Shown: one piece after another, positions 8,964-18,021 of the stretch
Position numbering within the stretch: position 1 is the first letter of the stretch
Layout: each line of letters begins with the position of its first letter
Assembly: GCA_964609215.1 (NCBI GenBank)
Contig: CAZSQZ010000007.1
Location: 110,056 to 174,055, forward strand
Length of the DNA: 64,000 nucleotides
Reading direction: 5' to 3'
Origin: JABDKJ01 sp964609215
Lineage (GTDB): Bacteria > Bacteroidota > Bacteroidia > Flavobacteriales_D > JABDKJ01
Notes under the pieces: model-generated
Database searches by the model: none
The model's input: only the letters and a program-made list of their open reading frames with translations
Told to the model about the DNA's origin: nothing
Program-made: the position numbers and the translations under genes

Positions 8964-9542
8964 CTACCCTTTCCGAGCAATAAAAAAATATTCATTTCCA
9001 GTTCTTGGCTGAATTGAATTATAACAATCCTCCATTTTTACAAGTTCAAGTTTGCTGGATAGATGCCTTCTATATTCATCTAATGAACCCCCAAATGGAG
9101 GACCTTTTTCTGTCAATGGAAATTTGAATAATAAACCGACTAACTTAGCTCCTGGCCTTAACAATTCTGACATCTTACTCACATAAGCACTTCTTTGGTT
9201 GGGCTGAATAGCACAAAAAAAAGTTTGTTCGATGATAAGATCAAACTGTCCTTTGAAAGCAAAGAAGTCTGATTGAATAATATATTCTTCAGGGAAACTA
9301 GCTACTCTTTCCTTAAATGACTGTATGGCTTTCTCAGAAATATCGAGAACAAAAACATTTTTAAATCCCTTTTTAAAAAGATACTCAGCCTCATAAGAAT
9401 TTCCAGCACCTGGAATTAGAATTTTCAATGCTTTATTTTCTAATTGATTACAGTATTCAGTTATTGGGGGTGCGGGATATCCAATATCCCAACCTGTATC
9501 CGAATTCTTGTACCTTTCATTCCAGTAATCTTGTTCATTCAT
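8964..9542 (-). CDS. TPMT-like SAM-dependent methyltransferase
   Basis: 192 aa, the usual size of bacterial thiopurine-methyltransferase-type proteins. N-terminal YWNERYKNSDTGWDIGYPAP is the family opening. SAM-binding motif I reads ILIPGAGNSYEAEYL, followed by VFVLDISEKAI and an acidic IIEQTFFCAIQP. The natural substrate of bacterial TPMT-like enzymes is usually a chalcogen or metalloid species or a small thiol; this cannot be read here. Start overlaps the chrA stop by 4 bp, so it is the second gene of a two-gene unit, which hints at a detoxification role. The repeat cluster follows directly after the stop. Confidence 0.85.
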   Translation of the reverse strand: MNEQDYWNERYKNSDTGWDIGYPAPPITEYCNQLENKALKILIPGAGNSYEAEYLFKKGFKNVFVLDISEKAIQSFKERVASFPEEYIIQSDFFAFKGQFDLIIEQTFFCAIQPNQRSAYVSKMSELLRPGAKLVGLLFKFPLTEKGPPFGGSLDEYRRHLSSKLELVKMEDCYNSIQPRTGNEYFFIARKG

Positions 9543-10681
9543 AAAAATGAATATAAGATGTACCCCAAAATCATTCCCCCCAATACAATATATACACTAC
9601 TTATTTTTTTGAATTTTAAAGTTACAATTACACCGACTATGGCTATTAAAGCAGCTTTCCAATCAAAAATCCAATCTTCTCCGAAAACCACATCTTTGGT
9701 CATATCGAATAAGACCACCAGCATAATAGCAACCGCTCCCACATTTACTCCATTAAGAAAATGAGAGGCTATTTTAGATTTTCTTAATTTAGGAACTAGT
9801 GGATTCAGCAACCACACAAATAAAAAGGAAGGCAAGAACATGCCCAAAGTTGCAGCAATTGCACCATTTAAGCCTCCCAACTGATATCCGACAAATGTCG
9901 AAGTAGATAGAACTGGACCTGGAGTAAATTGTCCTATTGCAATGGCATCTAGTAATTCAGATTTGCTAAGCCAACCTAATTTATCCACCAATTCATCATT
10001 TAAATAGGCAACTAGAACATATCCACTTCCAAACAGGACCGCTCCCACCTTTAAGAATACTAAGAAAATTTTAGCTGTACTTACTTTAACCAAAGAAGCA
10101 GATGCCGCAAATATTCCGAAAGGAACAAATACACTCATTCCTTTATTCATAATTTGTTGACCACCAAACCATACAATTGCAATTAAACCAGCAAGGAGAA
10201 TGCATAATACCTCGCTTAAGTCAAAAAAAGAAGCTACGATTATTAGCAAGCCTATTATTCCGAGTTGCCAATTTTTCAATGCCTTTTTTCCAAGCTTAAT
10301 AACGGCCATCATTATAATGGCGAGAACTGCTGGTTTAATTCCTATAAAAAATGGAGCTATTTCTGGAACAGAACCATAAGTAACATATAAATGAGCCAGA
10401 ATTCCAGTCAAGAAAACAGCAGGGAATATGAAGCAAATTCCAGCTACAAAAAGACCTTTCCATCCTGCTCTTTCATGACCACAATGCATGGTCATTTCTG
10501 TTGAATTTGGGCCAGGAATAAGATTAGTAGCTCCCATTAAGTCAAGAAAATGCTGCTGACTTATCCATTTTCTTTTTTCAACTATCTCCTTCTCCATCAT
10601 GGCTATATGCGCAGCTGGACCTCCAAAAGCGATACATCCCAACTTGAAAAAAACAAAAGCTACTTCTTTTAAATGATTCAT
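9539..10681 (-). CDS. chrA: Chromate transporter ChrA
   Basis: 380 aa, the size of the two-domain (long-chain) CHR family. The duplicated halves are visible: KLGCIAFGGPAAHIAMME with PGPNSTEMTMHCGHERAGWK in the first, and FLKVGAVLFGSGYVLVAYLN with GQFTPGPVLSTSTFVGYQLG in the second. Members export chromate by exchange or proton-driven transport. About ten hydrophobic helices are present. It is first in an operon with the TPMT-like methyltransferase (ATGA overlap). It diverges from the phosphate porin across a 203-bp intergenic region. Confidence 0.92.
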   Translation of the reverse strand: MNHLKEVAFVFFKLGCIAFGGPAAHIAMMEKEIVEKRKWISQQHFLDLMGATNLIPGPNSTEMTMHCGHERAGWKGLFVAGICFIFPAVFLTGILAHLYVTYGSVPEIAPFFIGIKPAVLAIIMMAVIKLGKKALKNWQLGIIGLLIIVASFFDLSEVLCILLAGLIAIVWFGGQQIMNKGMSVFVPFGIFAASASLVKVSTAKIFLVFLKVGAVLFGSGYVLVAYLNDELVDKLGWLSKSELLDAIAIGQFTPGPVLSTSTFVGYQLGGLNGAIAATLGMFLPSFLFVWLLNPLVPKLRKSKIASHFLNGVNVGAVAIMLVVLFDMTKDVVFGEDWIFDWKAALIAIVGVIVTLKFKKISSVYIVLGGMILGYILYSFL

Positions 10682-10749
10682 ACCTTATAGATAAACATTA
10701 TTTGAGCACAAAAATTCCATACTTTTTTTATTAAATGGAATTCGCAATG

Positions 10750-10766
10750 TTAAGCTAATATTAAGA
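10750..10766 (+). promoter_or_regulatory. Possible Pho-box-like direct repeat
   Basis: TTAAGC-TAATA-TTAAGA: two six-base half sites separated by 5 nt (11-nt period), the geometry of binding sites for PhoB/PhoP-type response regulators. It lies 119 bp before the porin start, in a region divergent with chrA. The assignment rests on spacing and on the downstream phosphate genes; TTAA motifs are common in AT-rich DNA. Confidence 0.3.
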
Positions 10767-10806
10767 ATTGACTTCTTTTGAAAAATATCGGCCAACTCAA
10801 CATACT

Positions 10807-10850
10807 ACATAGGATGATTTTTTAAACATTTGCGCGTTTAAAACCTATGT
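10807..10850 (+). promoter_or_regulatory. Imperfect inverted repeat in front of the phosphate porin
   Basis: Arms ACATAGG and CCTATGT (7 of 7 pairing) enclose inner arms TTTTAAAC and GTTTAAAA (8 of 8 pairing) around an 8-nt centre ATTTGCGC, with a 6-nt bulge on the left side. It ends 34 bp before the porin ATG. It could be an operator or a 5'-leader hairpin; the sequence alone does not decide. Confidence 0.45.
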
Positions 10851-10884
10851 TGAATTAACTCTAAGTATAATAATAAATTAAAAA

Positions 10885-12057
10885 ATGTTTAAGATTAGAA
10901 CTATTCTCTTTGTATTACTATTGGTTTCTTTTGATGCATTAGCATCAAAACCATCAGGTATAGAAACTGTTGCCAAAGATTCTTCTGCTTCAATTAAGTT
11001 TAATCTGAGAATGCAAACTCTTTTTACTGCGCAAAAAAATCTTTCTCCCGAATCTAATTGGGCGACAAATTTTATTACCAGACGTGCTCGTTTAAAATTT
11101 CAAGGTTTTGCATTCAATCCGAAATTTCAATATAAAATGGAATTGGGTTTGAGCAATAGAGATATTGGTGCTTTAAAAGAGATTGTTGAGGCAAATGGAG
11201 CTCCTAGATTTATTTTAGATGCAGTTGTCAAATACAAGATCAACGACAATTTGACTGTTTGGTTGGGGCAAACAAAACTACCTGGAAATAGAGAACGCGT
11301 TATTTCTTCGCAAAACTTACAATTCGTAGATCGAAGTTTGGTTAATAGCAATTTTAATATAGATCGTGATCAAGGCTTGCAATTGCACGGGAAATTTAAA
11401 GTTGGAAAAGCTGTTTTAAAACCAATTATTTCTATATCCAAAGGAGAAGGAAGAAATATTAGCGTAGGTAATATCAATGGATTTAATTATACTGGAAGAT
11501 TAGAGTATTTGCCTTTTGGAAACTTCACTAAAAAAGGTGATTATTTTGGTAGCGATCTTAAAAGAGAAGAAAAACCTAAATTATCTATTGGGGTCTCATA
11601 CGATTATAATGATGGAGCTTCTAGAGATAAATTGCAACTAGGAAATTTTCTAACAGATTCTAATGGAACGTACTTAAGCAATGATATTTCAACTTATTTA
11701 GTTGATTTGATGTTTAAGTATGATGGTTTTTCATTAATGGCAGAATATGGAAATAGAAAAGCAGACATGTCTATTATTGCTGAGAATGGTAGAAGGTATG
11801 TTACTGGATCTGGATACGTAGTTCAAGCTGGCTACCTGTTTAAAAGCAATTTTGAATTAGCAGGAAGATATACAAGCATTGAAAGTGATGATCTTATTTA
11901 TTCCGGGCTTAGAGATACAAAAGAATACACATTTGGTATATCAAGATATATTGATGGACATCGTTTAAAGTTGCAGTCCGATATTTCAATTATTGATGTA
12001 ATTGGATCAACCGAAAATGATTTGCGCTTTAGATTACAAATGGAACTAGGAATATAA
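10885..12057 (+). CDS. OprO/OprP-like phosphate-selective porin
   Basis: 390 aa with signal peptide (FVLLLVSFDALAS). The N-terminal barrel signature ITRRARLKFQGFAFNPKFQY and the segment KINDNLTVWLGQTKLPGNRE are typical of the porin O/P family, as is the run of alternating beta strands to a C-terminal RFRLQMELGI. Predicted to be an outer-membrane channel for phosphate or polyphosphate. It lies 18 bp before the Na/Pi cotransporter gene, so the pair gives an outer- and inner-membrane route for the same anion. Confidence 0.88.
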   Translation: MFKIRTILFVLLLVSFDALASKPSGIETVAKDSSASIKFNLRMQTLFTAQKNLSPESNWATNFITRRARLKFQGFAFNPKFQYKMELGLSNRDIGALKEIVEANGAPRFILDAVVKYKINDNLTVWLGQTKLPGNRERVISSQNLQFVDRSLVNSNFNIDRDQGLQLHGKFKVGKAVLKPIISISKGEGRNISVGNINGFNYTGRLEYLPFGNFTKKGDYFGSDLKREEKPKLSIGVSYDYNDGASRDKLQLGNFLTDSNGTYLSNDISTYLVDLMFKYDGFSLMAEYGNRKADMSIIAENGRRYVTGSGYVVQAGYLFKSNFELAGRYTSIESDDLIYSGLRDTKEYTFGISRYIDGHRLKLQSDISIIDVIGSTENDLRFRLQMELGI

Positions 12058-12075
12058 TTATAAAACCAACCAAAG

Positions 12076-14214
12076 ATGAAAAGAATCTTCACACTTCTCT
12101 TATTGTTTACTCTTTCATTTAATAATTCTTTCTATTCTCAGGATTCTATAAAGACAACAACACAGTCAAATATTGAGCTGAGCGCGGATTTATTAAAGAA
12201 TATTTATGCTAAAGAAGGCCCAGAAAAAGTGAAGGTTTTCTGGACTTTGGATTATGATTCGTTTGAACAATTAAAAAACAAGAAAGTCTTTATTAGATAC
12301 AATACAGACATTAATGCAAAACGAATTAAAGCTGCTAAAAAAGATGGAAAAGGCATACCTAACGGTGCCGAATATATGTATTCAGAGCCTCTAGACCCGC
12401 ATGAACTCTCCTATGAGATAAAGGATTTGAAAGGGAATGAAAAGCATGTGCTATATGTTGGAATATCAAATGATTCTAACCCAGAGAATGCAGTGTACAG
12501 CGACAAAGTTAAGTTCAAAACCAAGAGAGCTTGGGGAATAATAAAGCTCTTGATATTAATAGGTTCACTTGCTTTCTTCATTTTTGGTATGAAAATTATG
12601 AGTGAAGGACTGCAACAAGCAGCAGGAAGCAGATTAAGAAGAATGCTTGGTTCGATTACTTCAAATAGATTTAAAGGAGTTTTAACAGGATTCGGAATTA
12701 CTTCTATAGTTCAATCTTCTTCTGTCACCACAGTAATGACCGTAAGTTTTGTAAATGCGGGATTAATGACCTTGAGACAATCGGCAGGAGTTATGATGGG
12801 AGCAAACATCGGAACAACCATTACAGCCTGGCTTGTATTACTCCTTGGTTTCAAAGTCAGTATTTCTAGCTATGCATTTATTATTCTTGCTTTTGCTGGC
12901 CCTCTCCTATTTTTCAAGAATGTAAAAGCAAAATCTTGGGCAAATGCATTATTTGGTTTTTGTATTCTATTTATTGGTTTAAGTGCTTTGAAAGATTCCG
13001 TTCCAGATTTAGACAAGAACTCTGCAATCGTTCAATTCTTTGTCGATTATAAAGATGTTTGGTTTGGGCCGATAATGTTCGTGATTCTTGGAGCATTGGT
13101 AACTATTGTTATTCAATCTTCTTCCGCAGCAATGGCTTTGACATTAGCAATGGTAGATAAAGGCATAATTCCTTTTGAAGTAGGTTGCGCAATGGTTCTA
13201 GGAGAAAATATAGGAACCACAATTACTGCTGAAATAGCATCTTTAATTGCCAATGTGCATGCCAAAAGATCTGCCCGAATTCACTCTATGTTCAACATAG
13301 TTGGGGTGACTTGGATGCTCTTAATATTCCCTTTTGCCATGAAAGGAATTGGATGGCTAATTGGTTTATGGGGCGGGGAAGATTTTGATCCTTTGAATAA
13401 GGATATGGCAGGAAATGGAATAGCCTTATTCCATACCGCATTTAATGCTATAAATGTTCTCATCTTAATTTGGTTTGTTCCACAATTAGTGAATTTGGCT
13501 ATTAGAACAGTAAAATCAAGAGGAGAGGCAGATGAAGAATTCCATCTTGAATATATTAAAGGAGGCTTGCTTAGAACACCAGAGTTATCTATTATGGAAG
13601 CTAAGAAAGAGGTTGCTAAATTTGGGAAAATTGTAAAAAAACAACACGGTTTCGTGAGAAACATGCTTACCGAGACAGATAAAAAGAAGTACAATAAAAT
13701 TCAAAATAAGATTAAAAAGTATGAGGAAATCACGGATAGAATGGAAGTGGAGATCGCTGGATATTTAACAAAAGTATCAGAAGGTACCTTATCACCAGAG
13801 AGTTCGATTCAAGTCCGAGGAATTCTAAGTATGATTACCGATTTAGAACGAATTGGAGACATATGTTATCAAATGTCAATAGGAATAGATCGGAAAAATC
13901 AGAATAAAATATACTTCACGCCTCAACAAAGAGAAAATTTATTTGAAATGTTTAAGACAACAGAAAAATCTCTTGAGGAAATGGAGTCCAATATGAATTC
14001 CGAATATCGATCTGTTTCCTTAAATAAAGCCAGGGAGCTTGAGAATGCTGTTAATCTTATGAGAGATAAATTAAGAAAGGAGCACATAATTAATACTGAA
14101 AAAGCTCAATACAATATTCAAAGTGGGTTGATTTATAGCGATTTATTTGCTTCTCTAGAAAAGATTGGAGATCATGTAATAAATGTTTCTGAAGCAATAG
14201 CCGCGGACGAATAA
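12076..14214 (+). CDS. Na/Pi cotransporter (NptA type) with N-terminal periplasmic domain and PhoU-like tail
   Basis: 712 aa. Residues 1-20 are a signal peptide; about 25-150 form a predicted periplasmic beta domain (VKVFWTLDYDSFEQLKNKKV ... HVLYVGISNDS). The core has the duplicated Na/Pi motif: VQSSSVTTVMTVSFVNAG with GANIGTTITAW, then IQSSSAAMALTLAMVD with GENIGTTITAE. The last 170 residues form a helical PhoU-like domain (ILSMITDLERIGDICYQM, SLEKIGDHVINVSEAI). It imports phosphate with sodium; the PhoU-like tail probably regulates it. The extra exported N-terminal domain is unusual and could contact the porin encoded just upstream (inference). Confidence 0.9.
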   Translation: MKRIFTLLLLFTLSFNNSFYSQDSIKTTTQSNIELSADLLKNIYAKEGPEKVKVFWTLDYDSFEQLKNKKVFIRYNTDINAKRIKAAKKDGKGIPNGAEYMYSEPLDPHELSYEIKDLKGNEKHVLYVGISNDSNPENAVYSDKVKFKTKRAWGIIKLLILIGSLAFFIFGMKIMSEGLQQAAGSRLRRMLGSITSNRFKGVLTGFGITSIVQSSSVTTVMTVSFVNAGLMTLRQSAGVMMGANIGTTITAWLVLLLGFKVSISSYAFIILAFAGPLLFFKNVKAKSWANALFGFCILFIGLSALKDSVPDLDKNSAIVQFFVDYKDVWFGPIMFVILGALVTIVIQSSSAAMALTLAMVDKGIIPFEVGCAMVLGENIGTTITAEIASLIANVHAKRSARIHSMFNIVGVTWMLLIFPFAMKGIGWLIGLWGGEDFDPLNKDMAGNGIALFHTAFNAINVLILIWFVPQLVNLAIRTVKSRGEADEEFHLEYIKGGLLRTPELSIMEAKKEVAKFGKIVKKQHGFVRNMLTETDKKKYNKIQNKIKKYEEITDRMEVEIAGYLTKVSEGTLSPESSIQVRGILSMITDLERIGDICYQMSIGIDRKNQNKIYFTPQQRENLFEMFKTTEKSLEEMESNMNSEYRSVSLNKARELENAVNLMRDKLRKEHIINTEKAQYNIQSGLIYSDLFASLEKIGDHVINVSEAIAADE

Positions 14215-14259
14215 TCATCCCATGCAATTGAAAAATATAACATTGAAATACTCTTAAAT

Positions 14260-14294
14260 AAAAACCGATTCTAAGTGAGAATCGGTTTTTAAAT
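14260..14294. terminator. Bidirectional hairpin terminator
   Basis: AAAACCGATTCT and AGAATCGGTTTT pair perfectly (12 bp) around a 5-nt loop, with T-runs on both strands. It lies between the Na/Pi gene and the convergent DEAD-box helicase gene and can stop transcription from either side. Confidence 0.85.
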
Positions 14295-14400
14295 AGAAAA
14301 AATTTAATAAGTATTTAGTATAAATGAAAAGCATAAACAATTGACAATCAAATATCTATTTAATTTGACTAATTCAAAGGTTCATTGACTTTTTATTGTT

Positions 14401-16170
14401 TTAGTAACGTTTTCTTTTTTTCTTTTTCCCTCTACTATCCGATTTATATGAGTCTCTAAATCCCTTTCTTTTGGACTTTTTAGATGTATCATTTTTCTTA
14501 TTCGGATTAGGATCTTCATCTCTATTCACCCTTAAGGCACGCCCATCTATTTCTATTCCCTTAAAATATGCGGGAAGCTTCCTAGCCTTGTCTGCAGGAA
14601 CCTCAAAATAAGAAGATGTTTTTTTCAAACGCACATTATCTATCTCCCTCTTCGAAAGATGAGCCATTTCCATTACAAACTCAACTAGATCTGTTTTATC
14701 TAAACCATCATCTTTACCAGCATTCATAAAGAAACGCACATTTCCATCCTCCTTATCTTTGTACGATTTTGAGTCTGATTTTCTGGAATCTTTTCTCCTA
14801 CTATCCTTTCTTTCATAATCCCTTTCACTACCCTTTCTCTTATCTCTGGATGGATTAGAAGCTCTTGCTCTCGTATTTAAAAGTGTTTCTACCTCCTTAT
14901 AAATCAATTTCATGAGGAGTTCTTCCCTATCCACATCCACCAATAGCTCATCAGCTTTAGTCAATAGATCTTTATCAAATTTATTGGGTATTCTTATATC
15001 TAAGATCTTCTGTGCCCACCTGATTACTTTCTTCTTTGCCAATTCTTCACTTTTAGGCAATGAAGTTTCCTTAAATTTCAGTTTCACCTTTTGCTGAATA
15101 TACTTCAGCCTTCGCATATCAGAACCTGTGACAAAGGAAATTGAAATACCTTTTTTCCCTGCTCTAGCGGTTCTTCCGGCTCTGTGTGTATAGTATTCAG
15201 GGTTTTCTGGAATATTATAATGAATTACATGGCTCAAATCATTCACATCAATTCCTCGAGCAGCAACATCTGTAGCGCATAATATAGAAAGCTGATGGTC
15301 CTTGAAGCGCTTCATCACCTTGTCTCTTTGATTTTGAGACAAATCACCATGTAATGCCCCCGCATCAAATTTCTCTTTGAGTAGTTTTTCCGCTAAACTA
15401 TTACACCCTGCCTTGGTTCTGCAGAATACGATGGCTCTAATATCATCATGTGCCTCAAGATATTGAAAGAAATGATCTGTCTTATCTCTACCTTTAATAC
15501 TGATAAACTGATGCTCAATGTTTTCATTGGTCATCGATTTGGGATTTACCCTTACTTCAAATGCATCGGGATCCATATACTCCGAAATAATCTTTCGAAT
15601 GTCATTGGGCATGGTTGCAGAAAACAACCAAGTGCATTTATTCTCATTGGTATATTGAAGTATCTTATCAATGTCCTCTTTGAAGCCCATATTCAACATC
15701 TCGTCCGCTTCATCCAATACCAAATAATCGATATCTCTTAGATTAGCCGCTTTTCTGTTGAGCAAGTCCAACAATCTACCGGGTGTTGCCACCACAATTT
15801 GAGCCCCTTTTTTAAGTACTCTTAATTGCCTATCTATTGGAGCTCCCCCATAAACAGCCAATGTTGTAAGTCCTTTTAAGTTTTTACCATACAAATCCAA
15901 TTGTTCTGTAATCTGCTGGCCCAGTTCACGGGTAGGTGAAAGGATAAGCGCCTGTGTTTTTTTGGATTTTGTATTGATTTTGTCCAGCAAGGGAATGCCA
16001 AAAGCAGCAGTTTTACCCGTACCTGTTTGAGCCAGACCTACCATATCCACATCATTTTCTAACAAATAGGGAATGGATTTTTCTTGAATTTCGGAAGGAG
16101 TTTCAAAACCTAAGTCCTCTAGGGCCTTTAAAATGGGGCTTGAAATGCCTAATTGCTTAAAACTGGACAA
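14401..16170 (-). CDS. DEAD-box RNA helicase with DbpA-type RNA-binding domain
   Basis: 589 aa. All helicase motifs are readable: Q motif FETPSEIQEKSIP, AQTGTGKT (Lys53), PTRELGQQ, TPGRLLDLL, DEAD (153-156), SATMP, ATDVAARGID and HRAGRTARAGK. Residues about 490-560 (VRFFMNAGKDDGL ... GIEIDGRALRV) form a DbpA/CsdA RNA-binding domain, and the tail is Lys/Arg/Ser-rich. Likely acts in ribosome assembly or RNA decay and cold adaptation. Between the core and the RNA-binding domain lies a charged, RKDSRK-rich linker. CsdA/DeaD-like by architecture; the exact orthologue is not assigned. Confidence 0.93.
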   Translation of the reverse strand: MSSFKQLGISSPILKALEDLGFETPSEIQEKSIPYLLENDVDMVGLAQTGTGKTAAFGIPLLDKINTKSKKTQALILSPTRELGQQITEQLDLYGKNLKGLTTLAVYGGAPIDRQLRVLKKGAQIVVATPGRLLDLLNRKAANLRDIDYLVLDEADEMLNMGFKEDIDKILQYTNENKCTWLFSATMPNDIRKIISEYMDPDAFEVRVNPKSMTNENIEHQFISIKGRDKTDHFFQYLEAHDDIRAIVFCRTKAGCNSLAEKLLKEKFDAGALHGDLSQNQRDKVMKRFKDHQLSILCATDVAARGIDVNDLSHVIHYNIPENPEYYTHRAGRTARAGKKGISISFVTGSDMRRLKYIQQKVKLKFKETSLPKSEELAKKKVIRWAQKILDIRIPNKFDKDLLTKADELLVDVDREELLMKLIYKEVETLLNTRARASNPSRDKRKGSERDYERKDSRRKDSRKSDSKSYKDKEDGNVRFFMNAGKDDGLDKTDLVEFVMEMAHLSKREIDNVRLKKTSSYFEVPADKARKLPAYFKGIEIDGRALRVNRDEDPNPNKKNDTSKKSKRKGFRDSYKSDSRGKKKKRKRY

Positions 16171-16339
16171 ATTTTCTTAATTAAGCCGCAAAGGTAGCCC
16201 TAATATATTTAGGAAGATACTTTATTTAGAGGCAATCCTTATATAAAGTAATGAATTTACACAAAAGTCTGCCAGTACTCTCTTGAAACCAATTTGAATT
16301 AACTAAATCATTAAATTTCAAATTAGTGATGGAAACCAC

Positions 16340-17224
16340 TTAATCCTGAAATATCTCTTGCTGCGTAAAACTTAGGCCAGAATCAAAATTGAGCTTAATA
16401 ATATACATTCCACTTTTCAAGTTGTGGAAATCTCTTTTAATAGCCAAACTTCCTTCTGGAACGGTAACTCTTTCGCTATGCACTGTTATGCCTTGTGCAC
16501 TCACTACTTCTAAGGTACCGGATGTTTCCTCAGTGGAATTGATAAAGAATGAAACAACTCCAGAACTTGGGTTAGGAAAACATCTTACATAACCTTTGTT
16601 ATTGACCTTTACTCCTTTAGTGTCTGACATTACGCTTCCACCTTTAAAGTCAATCATTTTTAATCGATAAAAGGAAATTCCCTCTAATGGATTATAATCT
16701 ACAAAGTTGTAGGCAACCAGCTCATCATAATCTCCTTTTGGTTGAACTTTCTCCAAATTCATCCATAACATTCCATCTCTCGATCTTTGAATAATGATCT
16801 CCTTAGCATTGGCATCATTAAAAGTATTCCATTTAAGGAAAATTCGTTCTGTATTTTCAACTACTTCTAATCCTTTGAACTGAGGAATGTTATCTGCATT
16901 GTCTCCTTCTGAATAGACCATAACAGAAACATCGCTTTCTTCTTTTATATATGAGGCTTTCTCCTCAATTTCAAAAGATGTTTCTATAAAGTCATACTCG
17001 AAATAGGAAGAGAAGAAATTCTTTCCAAAAATAAACAGTAAATCCTCTGATGAACCTATATAAGTTTCATGCTCATCACTACTTTCCAGTTGATGAAAAC
17101 TGGAGTTTCTAGTGTGCGTTTCAGTCTTAATATCTATATCAAAGTTCTGGTTTACTTGAGCAAGTGTAATGAATGGAGCTAATAGGATAGCTACGGAAAG
17201 ATAGATCGTTTTAAGTGTGGACAT
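16340..17224 (-). CDS. Secreted protein with T9SS type A sorting domain
   Basis: 294 aa with signal peptide (LSVAILLAPFITLAQ). Residues about 110-190 form a fibronectin-like region (LKWNTFNDANAKEIIIQRSR, then YNFVDYNPLEGISFYRLKMI) of the kind that often precedes T9SS sorting signals. The C-terminus has VRCFPNPSSGVVSFFI ... LKSGMYIIKLNF, a type A sorting domain. The N-terminal 100 residues are acidic and unrecognised. Transcribed divergently from the cupredoxin pair; function unknown beyond export. Confidence 0.82.
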   Translation of the reverse strand: MSTLKTIYLSVAILLAPFITLAQVNQNFDIDIKTETHTRNSSFHQLESSDEHETYIGSSEDLLFIFGKNFFSSYFEYDFIETSFEIEEKASYIKEESDVSVMVYSEGDNADNIPQFKGLEVVENTERIFLKWNTFNDANAKEIIIQRSRDGMLWMNLEKVQPKGDYDELVAYNFVDYNPLEGISFYRLKMIDFKGGSVMSDTKGVKVNNKGYVRCFPNPSSGVVSFFINSTEETSGTLEVVSAQGITVHSERVTVPEGSLAIKRDFHNLKSGMYIIKLNFDSGLSFTQQEIFQD

Positions 17225-17391
17225 TTTCGTAAATTATTTTAATCAGCTAGAATAGTAGTTTGTTTGTTCTACGAGTAGCAGGGTGCTATAGTTTCAATGT
17301 TTCACTGAGAATCATAGTTATAGGAAATTTCTTTTTAAAGCTTTTTTTATGTGAAAGTGTATTTTGCGACAAAGAATTTATATTTAGCCCT

Positions 17392-18021
17392 ATGAAAAGA
17401 ATGAAGAGATTTTGTACCCTACTGTTTTGTTTAGGCCTTGGTTTGTTATCCGCTCAAACTTCGCACGAAGTTGAAGCATTTGGAGGTGGAACAGGAAACC
17501 CAACTCCTCAGTATGTTCCTCAATTCTTTACCATTCAGGTGGGTGATACCGTTCGTTGGACCAACACTCAAGGACAACATAATGTTGACGGAACAGTAGC
17601 CACATTTCCTTCTAATCCTGAGGGATTTACAAGTGGTGTTCCTCAAAATGCACCATGGGTTTTTGAGCATGTTTTTACGATTCCTGGCACTTATGATTTT
17701 GAGTGTTCTGCATTTAATCATAGTGATACCCAATTCGGCACTATAACAGTGGTAGATATCATCGATGGAATTGAAGAGAATACCCTCATTGATTTCTTTA
17801 TTTATCCAAATCCCGTAGAATCTGAAGTAAACATTCTTACTAAAACTCAAATAGAAAAAATTGAAGTTCTAGATGTTTCCAGAACTGTTCAAAAGCAGGA
17901 AAACCCTATAGACTTTAACGGTTCATATTCATTGGATGTATCTGAACTGGAAACTGGCATTTACTTTATAATTGTTCATTCTGGAGAATTCAAAGGTGTA
18001 AAAAGGTTTATTAAAAATTGA
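17392..18021 (+). CDS. Secreted cupredoxin (plastocyanin/azurin-like) with T9SS sorting domain
   Basis: 209 aa from the ATG that opens a normal signal peptide (MKRMKRFCTLLFCLG); a longer frame reaches back to 17260 but adds no plausible leader. The cupredoxin fold spans about 25-122, with copper ligands His63 (GQHNVDG), Cys105 (FECS), His110 and Gln114 (HSDTQFG); glutamine occupies the usual axial Met position. Residues 138-209 are a T9SS type A domain (IYPNPVESEVNI ... LETGIYFIIV). Probably an exported electron carrier or copper-binding protein. Followed with a 4-bp overlap by a paralogue. Confidence 0.85.
   Translation: MKRMKRFCTLLFCLGLGLLSAQTSHEVEAFGGGTGNPTPQYVPQFFTIQVGDTVRWTNTQGQHNVDGTVATFPSNPEGFTSGVPQNAPWVFEHVFTIPGTYDFECSAFNHSDTQFGTITVVDIIDGIEENTLIDFFIYPNPVESEVNILTKTQIEKIEVLDVSRTVQKQENPIDFNGSYSLDVSELETGIYFIIVHSGEFKGVKRFIKN

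Noticed and set aside
8741..8995. 84-codon minus-strand frame over the repeat cluster
   Set aside because: Its translation only reflects the repeat units (STTLDVRS and VLFGVRLLI recur) and it overlaps the end of the methyltransferase gene.
17260..17391. N-terminal extension of the first cupredoxin
   Set aside because: The signal peptide starts at 17392; the extra 44 residues are unlike a leader and lie in the promoter region.
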